DNA from: Micavibrio sp. UBA6212
Lineage (GTDB): Bacteria; Pseudomonadota; Alphaproteobacteria; Micavibrionales; Micavibrionaceae
Length of the DNA stretch: 64,000 nucleotides
NCBI GenBank assembly: GCA_002421905.1
Contig: DISK01000006.1
Coordinates: 42,513 to 106,512, forward strand
Reading direction: 5' to 3'
Positions 27,447-35,130 of the stretch are shown here, piece by piece (within the stretch, counting starts at the first letter, position 1; the number at the start of each line of letters is the position of its first letter). The translations under genes were made by a program, and so were the position numbers. The notes beneath the pieces are model-generated. The model was not told where the DNA came from, did not search any database, and saw nothing but the letters and a program-made list of their open reading frames with translations.

Positions 27447-28872
27447 AAAGATTATTTTTGAAGCGTTGCTTGCTCAGTTAAGGCATCCTGTTTATCGCAT
27501 GAAACTTATAACTGCGCATAAAATTGCAGAACTTATGAGTTTAGAAAATGCAGATGGGTATCAGGAGCAATTCCTTAAATGGTTGTCAGAGAGGGTTTAT
27601 GAGAGTGAAGTGATTACAGGGCTAAGTATTTTAGGCCTTGTAGATGAAAATCATCTTATTGATCAGTCGTTAGTGCGTTCTCATATCAAAAAGCCTTCGA
27701 TTTTGTCAGACATGTATTTAGAAGAGATTTATGGCTCTAAAACCCATTTTATTACATGGTCTGAGCAACATTCTGGCCCCGCCCCTGATAGCTTTAGGAT
27801 TCCTCATGGTTTTCAAGAAACAAGTACGCACTATGTGGCACCTATTTTTAAGCATGATTTTGAATGGATAGAGGAAAGGTATGGGCCACCGCTTTTTTAT
27901 CATTGGGCCTGGGAATACGAAAAACTAAAAGAATTTCTGGGGGACTATGAAACCTCACATTCCTACTTTCTTGAAGATCATGATAGATGGGAATATACAG
28001 GAAGCTATCATTTCAAAATGTCAGATACTCTTCAATCAGCCTATTTGAGGACGCTTAATTTTGCCGTAAGCTACTTAGAAATGCCTTTAGGGTCTGCACG
28101 TGATTTAGCTACCAACGCAATTACATTAGATTTTGATTTAGAGAAAGTTACCACTAGCAAAAAACCTGAAATTCTAAATTTTTCTGGTGAGTTTGATTTT
28201 TCTGAGTCCACAACTCCACAAAATCTTAGTGACCTTACAAAAGAAATATTTGAAAGTCCCGATGGTATATTAGTCGCAGCATCCTTCCCTTTGTGCCGCA
28301 ATAAAAATTATGCGGCAGATTTAGATCTAGTTTCATTTTTATCTAATGAAGAAGGAGATTTTACGGACATTGAGTTTTTTGAGGGCAGAGACATTCACTT
28401 GCCTAAAAGATTTGATTTTCATGATTGGGCAGGACAAAAGGCTATATTTGACCACATGAAAGAACCAATCGATGAAAAAGAGGTTTATTCAGCAGCTTTT
28501 AGAATAATGCCCTTAAGATTTACTCGTTGGCAAAATGAGCTAGTAATACGCGGTCTTTATGTTCCTTCCCCATTGCTGATTGGTGACAATTATCGCGTAT
28601 CATATGATGAACAGCAAATATCCTTCAAATTTGGAGATAAAATTATCGCTAAATGGATTTTTTGGTATGATAACTGGAGGCCTTGTCACTTAAAGGGATT
28701 GTATTCAGGTATTGGCACAGCTCTGTTTGTAAATCGCGAGACAGTAGAAAAAAGTCTTAAAAGTAGTAATTTGAAATTGGGCATTGTGTCCAGATTGAAT
28801 TACTCAAGACGAGACAAGGATTATGGTGGTTTTGAAAATAATACTCTAATCTCAAACGCGATTAGATGGTAA
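27439..28872 (+). CDS. Unknown 477-aa protein coupled to the STAND ATPase
   Basis: The start overlaps the ATPase gene by 8 bp, which indicates translational coupling and a joint function. The N-terminal 70 residues are helical (ALLAQLRHPVYRMKLITAHKIAELM). The rest is rich in Trp, Tyr and acidic residues (FEWIEERYGPPLFYHWAWEYEKL, KWIFWYDNWRP) and looks like a mixed alpha/beta globular protein. I see no signal peptide, membrane segment or nucleotide-binding motif, and I do not recognise the family. It could be a specificity or regulatory partner of the ATPase. Confidence 0.7.
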   Translation: MSKKIIFEALLAQLRHPVYRMKLITAHKIAELMSLENADGYQEQFLKWLSERVYESEVITGLSILGLVDENHLIDQSLVRSHIKKPSILSDMYLEEIYGSKTHFITWSEQHSGPAPDSFRIPHGFQETSTHYVAPIFKHDFEWIEERYGPPLFYHWAWEYEKLKEFLGDYETSHSYFLEDHDRWEYTGSYHFKMSDTLQSAYLRTLNFAVSYLEMPLGSARDLATNAITLDFDLEKVTTSKKPEILNFSGEFDFSESTTPQNLSDLTKEIFESPDGILVAASFPLCRNKNYAADLDLVSFLSNEEGDFTDIEFFEGRDIHLPKRFDFHDWAGQKAIFDHMKEPIDEKEVYSAAFRIMPLRFTRWQNELVIRGLYVPSPLLIGDNYRVSYDEQQISFKFGDKIIAKWIFWYDNWRPCHLKGLYSGIGTALFVNRETVEKSLKSSNLKLGIVSRLNYSRRDKDYGGFENNTLISNAIRW

Positions 28873-29098
28873 ATAACTTTGGTCCGAACAATGGGGCAAG
28901 CACACATAACATTTTATCTTCTGTATATACATCATAATCTTGTTTCATTCTTAGATATTCACTTAAAAAAGTCGATGGCGAATTAGCTTGTAAAAATCGC
29001 CGTTAATTTTCTTATAAATAAAAACTATTGCACAACCTATGAGGTTGGCGCACGATAAAACAAATACACTACATACAAAAAATAGGACGGAAACCACT

Positions 29099-29365
29099 AT
29101 GAATAAAGATGAATTTATAATGGAAATTAATGAAACTCTACCTGATATTAACCTTAAAGATACCGATTTCGAATATACCGAAAAAGATACATCAAATTTA
29201 CCTGAACTTTCAGGCAATGTTGTAATAATCGCTGGACCACTAACAAGTGAAGTAACAATCAAATATAATGGCGTTGAAAAAACTTATAAAGCTGGGCATG
29301 GCACTACTTTTCCATGCGAATTCATAGATGATTATAAAAAAGGAATATTTTCATCTAATGCTTAG
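29099..29365 (+). CDS. Small acidic hypothetical protein
   Basis: This 88-residue acidic protein (MNKDEFIMEINETLPDINLKD...) starts at an ATG with an AGGACGGA ribosome binding site. A central GNVVIIAGPLTSEVTIKYNG and TYKAGHGTTFPCEF suggest a small beta fold. It is followed by a strong hairpin and then the gene at 29422. I do not recognise it. It could be a partner of the following protein. Confidence 0.6.
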   Translation: MNKDEFIMEINETLPDINLKDTDFEYTEKDTSNLPELSGNVVIIAGPLTSEVTIKYNGVEKTYKAGHGTTFPCEFIDDYKKGIFSSNA

Positions 29366-29373
29366 TTAACACT

Positions 29374-29400
29374 ATAGAGGGCTAAAAGCCCTCTATTTAC
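29374..29400 (+). terminator. Terminator-like hairpin
   Basis: ATAGAGGGCT-AAA-AGCCCTCTAT is a perfect 10-bp stem followed by TTACTAGTCTTAT. The T-run is weak. It separates the 88-residue gene from the next gene. Confidence 0.6.
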
Positions 29401-29421
29401 TAGTCTTATAAGTTAGTAACC

Positions 29422-30510
29422 ATGCGACCATCTCCTCTGGCAATTAGACTATACGAAGAGCTAAATTCTTTAGCCAATGAGTTTATCTTACTCTACGGTC
29501 TAAAATATTCAAAAGAGATTGAAACTCTTCATTGTCCTTTAATGCGATGGCTAGATTTTAGAATGCGCTACATTGAGCCAAAGCCTAGACAAGTCATTTA
29601 TTCAAATCGGTTCCCCAAACCTCTCCCTCTTGAAGTTCAACTAGCGAGACTTTTACTGGAAGATTATATAAGAGCTGGCAAAGACATAAATCCCTATCAA
29701 GGAAAGGGACTTACAATTGTCAATGATACTAGCGGAAAAAGACCTAATAAAAGAACAGACCATCTCTGGGCTTCATGGGGTATTACTCACCTTCACCTAA
29801 CTATTAAACCCATTGATTCTGAAAATTACTATGCCTCTAGGTCTGATTATCTAGCTTATTGCTTATGTGATGATAATAAATTTGTATTTCTTGATATTCG
29901 TCCTCATCCGAAAGCGTGTAGCGATGATTTTGCTGATCCTGAATTGATAAGGATTGTATACGAAAACTGGCCACAATTTATGAATCAGTACGAGTTAAAT
30001 GGGGTGTTACCGGGAAAAGAAATGGAAGCCGCCGAAATAAATCGATTTAGGAAATTTGGCGTAGGATGCCCTTTGGTGATTAAGGATAAAGTATACATTG
30101 AGCCTGGCATGGGAATATCAGCGGCGGGCACTTCTATGAAAGTACAATATTTCATTATGAGAATTAAAGAAGGGGTTCGTGAATTATCCGAACTTATTGA
30201 GGTTGGTCCTCAATTTAAGGATAGGCTTTTAATCAACGGTATATTAAATCCCGAGTATAGAATGGGCATAGCTGAACGTGGCTTTGTGATTTACGAACTA
30301 AAATCAGGCGATGTATTTTTGCTCAATGTTCCTGATTTTCCACACATTGAACTTCTAAAAGAACATACTTTTCCGAACTGGGCTATTAAGCGCTATATTG
30401 AGTCAAGACACCCTAATTTCTTAGTAGTCCAAGAGCAATTAGATAGGGCTAGAAACTTACCTCTCAATTTTCATCAACATATCATCAAGGATGGTAGTCA
30501 TATAATCTGA
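29422..30510 (+). CDS. Unknown 362-aa protein, defence-island context
   Basis: The protein has no signal peptide or membrane segment. Noticeable segments are KRPNKRTDHLWASWGITHLHLTIKP (with a possible HxH pair), FVFLDIRPHPKACSDDFADPEL and a C-terminal HPNFLVVQEQLDRARNL. I do not recognise a family. Its 3' end overlaps the convergent nuclease-like gene by 54 bp. No ribosome binding site is obvious before ATG 29422. The AT-rich context and neighbours suggest a defence or toxin-like role, but this is only inferred from location. Confidence 0.6.
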   Translation: MRPSPLAIRLYEELNSLANEFILLYGLKYSKEIETLHCPLMRWLDFRMRYIEPKPRQVIYSNRFPKPLPLEVQLARLLLEDYIRAGKDINPYQGKGLTIVNDTSGKRPNKRTDHLWASWGITHLHLTIKPIDSENYYASRSDYLAYCLCDDNKFVFLDIRPHPKACSDDFADPELIRIVYENWPQFMNQYELNGVLPGKEMEAAEINRFRKFGVGCPLVIKDKVYIEPGMGISAAGTSMKVQYFIMRIKEGVRELSELIEVGPQFKDRLLINGILNPEYRMGIAERGFVIYELKSGDVFLLNVPDFPHIELLKEHTFPNWAIKRYIESRHPNFLVVQEQLDRARNLPLNFHQHIIKDGSHII

Positions 30511-31572
30511 AGGTATATCGCCCCCATCCTTCATTTGTAACATGGAACAAATATCCTTAACTGAGAGATTTAGAATTACTTTCCCATGCTCTCTTAGCGC
30601 CCCTCTTGATGCTCTATGTGCATTTTCATTGGCTCCATGACGCGAGACAATAATAGCAACTGGCCTCATGGCGGGTAGGTACAAATATTTCTCTGTAGAG
30701 TGTATTTGCACTTGAGTGATTTGTTCAGCATAATTTTTGAATTCAAATATTACATATTTGGCACGAAAATGGTTCTGCAAAGTCTCCCAAAACTCATTCT
30801 CGGCCGTTATTCTTCCTATCAAATCAAATATATGCAATTTCTCATCTGTTGCAGATTGTGTTGTCAATGCTGAAACATTTGGGGCAAATAGGAATTCTAT
30901 AATTTCCTTGCATTTAACTTCAAAAGCCTTGGCACCCTCATTTGATAAGGGAATAGCATTAATTTCTGATATCAGTCTTTCTGCTATACTTACTTTAGGC
31001 GAATTATCAATCTCTACAGAAATATTCGAGGTTTGCCCTCCCAAGGCGAACATTGGTATATCTATTTCAACATCGTGTAATTGTTCCAACGGCGCATCGG
31101 TTGGTAATGCATTTTTCTTGGTATCACGGAATGGCTGAATTTCATTAACAAGAATGGTAAATTTCTCGCTTAAGTCAGGATATTTTTGGAACATGGATGT
31201 GAGCTTATTTAGGTCCCAAATTTTTCGTGCAGACCCCTCAAAATCTATACTTTCGGTATAATTTCGCGGCAAAGAAACATTTGTGACCAATATGCCTATC
31301 GTTGAATGAAATTGAGACATATATTGACTCAATCGCCTTACTGCAAAAGTAGCCGACATAAGCGGTATGTTTGATGTTCTATATATTTTAACTTCAAAAA
31401 CAGTTCTTTTGCCATCGGGAGAAACGGCAATTATATCTGCTGCTTTGTCCTCCATGGGAATTTCGTTTTCAATGGTAGTATAGTTTTCGCGCCTAAGTAG
31501 TTCCTTTATGAGCCTTACAAAGGATCTCTCAAAACTCCTCATCGCGCTATTGTGGTCAATTATTTCTACCAT
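30457..31572 (-). CDS. Protein with two PD-(D/E)XK nuclease-like motifs
   Basis: This 371-residue protein (ATG 31572) carries two nuclease-like signatures. The N-terminal one is AADIIAVSPDGKRTVFEVKIY (Asp, then E-V-K), Mrr/restriction-like. The C-terminal one is HIFDLIGRI followed some 30 residues later by YVIFEFKNYAEQ (Asp, then E-F-K). Either or both could be a DNase domain. The start codon overlaps the stop of a short upstream frame (TTATGGTAG), suggesting coupling. It converges with the gene at 29422. Domain calls are from motif reading only. Confidence 0.65.
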   Translation of the reverse strand: MVEIIDHNSAMRSFERSFVRLIKELLRRENYTTIENEIPMEDKAADIIAVSPDGKRTVFEVKIYRTSNIPLMSATFAVRRLSQYMSQFHSTIGILVTNVSLPRNYTESIDFEGSARKIWDLNKLTSMFQKYPDLSEKFTILVNEIQPFRDTKKNALPTDAPLEQLHDVEIDIPMFALGGQTSNISVEIDNSPKVSIAERLISEINAIPLSNEGAKAFEVKCKEIIEFLFAPNVSALTTQSATDEKLHIFDLIGRITAENEFWETLQNHFRAKYVIFEFKNYAEQITQVQIHSTEKYLYLPAMRPVAIIVSRHGANENAHRASRGALREHGKVILNLSVKDICSMLQMKDGGDIPSDYMTTILDDMLMKIER

Positions 31573-31775
31573 AATATCCAATTCTTATAATATGAGGCTA
31601 GCTGATTAGCAGTATTAAGCAGCAAGATTGATTGCTGTGGCCTCCCCAGTAGAATTCTTATTTCATCCAACCATGTGCGTATTTCATTATTTGGATCGAC
31701 CGATGTTAATCTTCCAGAAGTCATTCTTAGTATGGATTCTGTATCCAAAATACTCTTCGTCTCCCCTCTGTACAA
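31566..31775 (-). CDS. Possible small protein coupled to the nuclease-like gene
   Basis: The frame encodes up to 69 residues from TTG 31775, or 52 residues from ATG 31724 (MTSGRLTSVDPNNEIRTWLD...). Its TAG stop overlaps the nuclease-like start, the usual form of coupled genes, and the composition is protein-like (amphipathic helices). No good ribosome binding site marks one start. It may be a small partner, or a leader frame only. Confidence 0.4.
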   Translation of the reverse strand: MYRGETKSILDTESILRMTSGRLTSVDPNNEIRTWLDEIRILLGRPQQSILLLNTANQLASYYKNWILW

Positions 31776-32048
31776 TAATAATCAAACAGAGTTTTTCTTT
31801 GGGGCGGCCAGAAAGGATTTAGGTTAGAGAGCGAAGGAAAGCTTAATATTTTCTTTAGCCAAAGGCCTTTGTATCTGTAAGCAAGTTATAATCTTCCTAA
31901 AAACGCCAAATTTTATTTGAGCCTCTGCTCGGTTTTTAGTCCTCTGACTGAATTGCGTATCCTCTGACACGACTTACGGGGCGGCCCTCTGGCCTCTAGG
32001 CGTTACCCTCAATTTTAGCCAAAAAAGCTTTCGAATTTGATAACTTGA
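31776..32048. other. Gene-free right end of element 1
   Basis: I see no gene. The stretch holds two TCCTCTGAC direct repeats around 31940-31970 and two GGGGCGGCC motifs, with no function that I can assign. Confidence 0.4.
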
Positions 32049-32069
32049 CTTACACGGTTTGTTACACGT
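32049..32069. repeat. Integrase 1 arm-type repeats, right end of element 1
   Basis: CTTACACGGT-TTG-TTACACGT lies 60-80 bp left of the right att core. It matches the pair at 10249-10268 in sequence and orientation. Confidence 0.65.
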
Positions 32070-32128
32070 ATAGTCATTCCGAAGTAAATTATGATGTAAT
32101 ATCATATGGTTATAAATTTTAGGTCAGC

Positions 32129-32176
32129 GCTCATAACCTGAAGGTCGTAGGTTCAAATCCTACTCCCGCAACCAAT
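32129..32176 (+). other. attachment site: second tRNA-fMet 3' half (junction element 1 / element 2)
   Basis: The sequence starts with GCTCATAACCTGAAGGTCGT as at 10129, then has a differently paired T arm (GTAGG TTCAAAT CCTAC), acceptor strand TCCCGCA and ACCA. The compensating T-arm changes show that this came from a different initiator tRNA allele than the left copy. The 5' half of the tRNA is absent. Integrase 2 follows in the same orientation. Confidence 0.8.
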
Positions 32177-32210
32177 TTTTTCTTTTGTATTTCAATGACT
32201 TAAGTCGATG

Positions 32211-32236
32211 GCGCCGAAAGGCGCTTTTCGTTTTTT
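32211..32236 (+). terminator. Terminator behind the tRNA fragment
   Basis: GCGCC-GAAA-GGCGC is followed by TTTTCGTTTTTT. It lies 35 bp after the ACCA end, as expected for a terminator carried with the tRNA 3' half so that the target tRNA gene is fully restored on integration. Confidence 0.75.
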
Positions 32237-32240
32237 GGCC

Positions 32241-32263
32241 TCATGGGACACTCATGGGACGGT
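32241..32263. repeat. Possible integrase 2 arm repeats, left end of element 2
   Basis: TCATGGGAC occurs twice with an 11-bp period (GGGAC at 32245 and 32256). A similar pair with the same period lies at 63068-63083. Confidence 0.5.
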
Positions 32264-32442
32264 AGGAAACGAATAACAACAATAACTTACGATAAATTGT
32301 CCCTTTCACTGTCCTATACGAGTGCATGAATTTCGCAAGCCTTTGTTTCACCGTCATTTTTTGTGATAAACCCTTAAGAGTTGCAATCTTTTGCGATTGA
32401 TGGCTTGATGTTCGTACTTGTTTTGTTCTATTTTGAGTTATT

Positions 32443-33510
32443 ATGGCAACGATTGAGAAAAGAGAGTTAAGCGGCGGGGTGGCATCCTACCGCGCCAGAG
32501 TACGGATCAAAGGGCATCCGCAGCAGATTGCGACCTTTGAACGCCTTACCGATGCCAAGCGCTGGGTGCAGCAGACAGAGGCCGCCATCCGCGAGGGGCG
32601 GTATTTCAAAACCAGCCAGGCACGCAAATTTACATTCTCTGACGCGCTGGAGCGTTACCGCACCGAGATCCTCATCTATGAAAAGGCCAGCAATAAAAAT
32701 CTGGCAAACTACCTGGCCTATTGGGAGAAAGAGCTTGGCGCCTATGCCATGGCCGATATTACGCCCGCCTTGATCGTATCGGCGCGTAACAAACTGCTGG
32801 GCAGCAAGGGCAAGTTCGGGCGGGAGAGAAGCCCGACGACGGCAAACCGTTATGTCTCCGCGCTCAGTCATGTTTTCACGGTTGCGATTAATGACTGGGA
32901 ATGGTTGGAGATCCATCCGGTGCGCAAAATCTCAAAACTGAAACAGCCGCGCGGGCGGGTGCGCTTTCTTTCTGATGATGAGCGGGAACGGCTGCTGGAA
33001 GCTTGCAAAGATACAGATAATCCGCATCTGTATAATATTGTCGTGCTGGCGCTCAGCACCGGCGCGCGCAAGATGGAGGTTGTCGGCTTGAGGTGGAAGG
33101 ACATTGATCTGGAACGCGGCACCATCATTTTACATGAAACCAAGAATGGTGAGCGCCGGGTGATCCCGATCACGGGTTATGCCCGCGCTTTAATGCAGGC
33201 ACAGCATGAAAAGCGCGACAAGAAATGCGATTACGTTTTTCCATCCAAGGCAAAATGCCAGCCGATTGATATTCGCACCGCATGGGAAAATGCGCTGACC
33301 AAAGCTGGTATTGATGATTTCCGCTTTCATGATCTGCGCCACAGTGCGGCCTCTTATCTGGCGATGAATGGCGCAACGCTCGCGGAGATTGCTGAGGTGC
33401 TGGGGCATAAAACCCTGCAGATGGTGAAACGCTACGCTCATTTGTCCGAGGCACATACACATAAAGTTGTCGCCAGTATGAATGAAAAGATTTTCGGGGA
33501 GGCAAAATGA
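32443..33510 (+). CDS. int: Tyrosine recombinase/integrase of element 2
   Basis: This 355-residue integrase has an Arm-binding-like N-terminus (MATIEKRELSGGVASYRARVRI), a core-binding domain and a full catalytic set: Arg in STGARKMEVVGLRW, His/Arg in FHDLRHSAASYL, His in LGHKTLQ and nucleophile Tyr in VKRYAHLS. It lies about 270 bp from the tRNA fragment. Its stop overlaps the next gene by 4 bp (ATGA). Codon use is GC-richer than in element 1. Confidence 0.93.
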   Translation: MATIEKRELSGGVASYRARVRIKGHPQQIATFERLTDAKRWVQQTEAAIREGRYFKTSQARKFTFSDALERYRTEILIYEKASNKNLANYLAYWEKELGAYAMADITPALIVSARNKLLGSKGKFGRERSPTTANRYVSALSHVFTVAINDWEWLEIHPVRKISKLKQPRGRVRFLSDDERERLLEACKDTDNPHLYNIVVLALSTGARKMEVVGLRWKDIDLERGTIILHETKNGERRVIPITGYARALMQAQHEKRDKKCDYVFPSKAKCQPIDIRTAWENALTKAGIDDFRFHDLRHSAASYLAMNGATLAEIAEVLGHKTLQMVKRYAHLSEAHTHKVVASMNEKIFGEAK

Positions 33511-34112
33511 CAGCACAGATATTCGAAAAATTGAAAGCGGATTATGAATCAGGCGATCATGACCTTGGTGCGTTTATACGGTCACTGAAAACAACGGCGT
33601 ATGTCATGAAGAAGAAATATGATGTTGATATAGACTGGTTGTGTGATGCGGCCCTTCATCATTTGAAGGCCAAGACCAAAACTTATGTTCAGGATAAAAG
33701 GATTGGTCTGCTGGCCGCGCTTATGGTTGGGCACGGCAGCAGCTTCAATCAGGTCATGCAGGCGCTGGGCGAATGGCTGGATCTTAGCGATACGAAAATC
33801 AAGAATGCCTATTATGCGGTGAATAAAAACTATGGCCTGCCGAAAGATGAGGGTAATCTGCACTGCGCCGCGTTCATGGAAAAGGCTGAGATCATTCCTT
33901 ATATCATGATGATCCAGAACCAGCAGCCTTTCCCCAAGCGTTATAAAAAGGCGCATGACGCCTTTCTTAAAGCGTACCATCAGTCGCAAGCTTCTCATAT
34001 TGAACAGATTATTCGTATGGTAGATGAAAGCGGAAATTTGCAGGTATCCCTCGCCGATGTTGAGGAACGCAAAGAGATTATCCGTGAACTCAATCAGTCA
34101 TATTTATTGTGA
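33507..34112 (+). CDS. Unknown 201-aa protein behind integrase 2
   Basis: The start overlaps the integrase stop by 4 bp, so translation is coupled. The protein is mainly helical (FEKLKADYESGDHDLGAFIRSLKTTAYVMKKKYDVDIDWL) with no recognised motif. An imperfect palindrome (34122-34145, TTTAATCCGG...CGGGTTAAA) follows its stop. A role in recombination or element control is possible from position only. Confidence 0.65.
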   Translation: MTAQIFEKLKADYESGDHDLGAFIRSLKTTAYVMKKKYDVDIDWLCDAALHHLKAKTKTYVQDKRIGLLAALMVGHGSSFNQVMQALGEWLDLSDTKIKNAYYAVNKNYGLPKDEGNLHCAAFMEKAEIIPYIMMIQNQQPFPKRYKKAHDAFLKAYHQSQASHIEQIIRMVDESGNLQVSLADVEERKEIIRELNQSYLL

Positions 34113-34236
34113 CCAGTTATTTTTAATCCGGCATGTCGGGTTAAATTAGACGAATTTTACATTCTCAAAAAATCGTTCAGGCTTTCTCCATGTCGTGCAA
34201 TTCAGCGCGGCACTCACCAATAAAGGAGAAAGCACA

Positions 34237-34464
34237 ATGTCTGAAACACTTGAAATATCACCGCCCCTGCAGCGGCGATTTATCCCACTTACCGAATGGC
34301 CGAAACATCACAGCTGGCCGCCTGTTGGCGGTTTGCGCCACTTGGTTTTTTATGCTGACCAGAATGGTTTTGATAAAGTTATCCGCCGCGCTGGTCGCCG
34401 TGTATTGATCGACGAGCATGCCTTCTTCCAATGGCTCGATGAGCAGAACGGAGGCCAAAAATGA
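34237..34464 (+). CDS. Small DNA-binding-like protein of element 2
   Basis: The 75-residue protein (MSETLEISPPLQRRFIPLTEW...) starts at ATG 34237 with a good AAAGGAGAA ribosome binding site. The core GFDKVIRRAGRRVLIDEHAFFQWLDEQ resembles the wing and last helix of AlpA/HTH_17-type proteins. It overlaps the next HTH gene by 4 bp. It probably regulates the element or its excision. Confidence 0.65.
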   Translation: MSETLEISPPLQRRFIPLTEWPKHHSWPPVGGLRHLVFYADQNGFDKVIRRAGRRVLIDEHAFFQWLDEQNGGQK

Positions 34465-34679
34465 GCGCGCAACTTTTCCTAAATCAAACTGAACTATCCA
34501 GACGCTGGAAGATTTCACCGCGCACGCTGGAGCGCTGGCGCTGGCTAGGTAATGGGCCGCGCTATCATAAAATCGGCGGGCGCGTTGTCTACAGGCTCTC
34601 GGACATTGAAGAGTTTGAGAATGGCCGCAGCTTTACCTCCACCATGGACGAACAGCATGGAGGGCGTGATGTTGTTTGA
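34461..34679 (+). CDS. AlpA/MerR-like HTH protein
   Basis: This 72-residue protein has an HTH_17 domain: FLNQTELSRRWKISPRTLERWR followed by GPRYHKIGGRVVYRLSDIEEF. Such proteins act as excisionases or transcription activators in integrative elements. It overlaps the gene before by 4 bp and the one after by 11 bp. Confidence 0.82.
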   Translation: MSAQLFLNQTELSRRWKISPRTLERWRWLGNGPRYHKIGGRVVYRLSDIEEFENGRSFTSTMDEQHGGRDVV

Positions 34680-35130
34680 AGAGAAAATGAAGCGCTTCGC
34701 AAAAATGCACCGCCTTCAGGTTGATACCTCCGGTTATAAAAGATGCGACGGCTGTATCACTATCATCAATAACGGCGTTATGACCGCTGTGCCCTATAAA
34801 GAGACATATACCGCACCTTCCGATCCAGACTTCTTCTTGCTGACCAGTCATTGGGAGCTGGCGCTTTTATTTCACAAGCACAAACAAAAACCTGTCTGGA
34901 TTTTTGATTATATCACAGAGCTTCGCGATATCTGCCCGCCGATGGAGGCTGGCATGAAATGGGCGTATATCCTGACCGAGTGTGAACATGCCTGGGATGC
35001 GTGTATTTATTCAGAATATCTGTCGCTGAATGGGCGTGAGGTATCGGTGCTCGGCGGTACGTGTGATGATCTGGTGCGCACATTTTTTCCTGATGACTGG
35101 CAAAGGGAAATAGACGCGCTATGGGATTAA
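34669..35130 (+). CDS. Unknown 153-aa protein of element 2
   Basis: The start ATG 34669 is chosen because GGAGGG lies 5 bp before it; the frame itself is open further upstream inside the HTH gene. The protein has two Cys pairs in its length (YKRCDGC; DICPP, TECEH) and a C-terminal FFPDDWQREIDALW. I do not recognise it. It overlaps the primase/helicase gene by 10 bp, so it belongs to the same replication-like module. Confidence 0.6.
   Translation: MLFEEKMKRFAKMHRLQVDTSGYKRCDGCITIINNGVMTAVPYKETYTAPSDPDFFLLTSHWELALLFHKHKQKPVWIFDYITELRDICPPMEAGMKWAYILTECEHAWDACIYSEYLSLNGREVSVLGGTCDDLVRTFFPDDWQREIDALWD

Noticed and set aside
17592..31986. GGGGCGGCC repeated three times in element 1
   Set aside because: The motif is short, the copies are unequally spaced and flanks do not match; I cannot separate it from chance.
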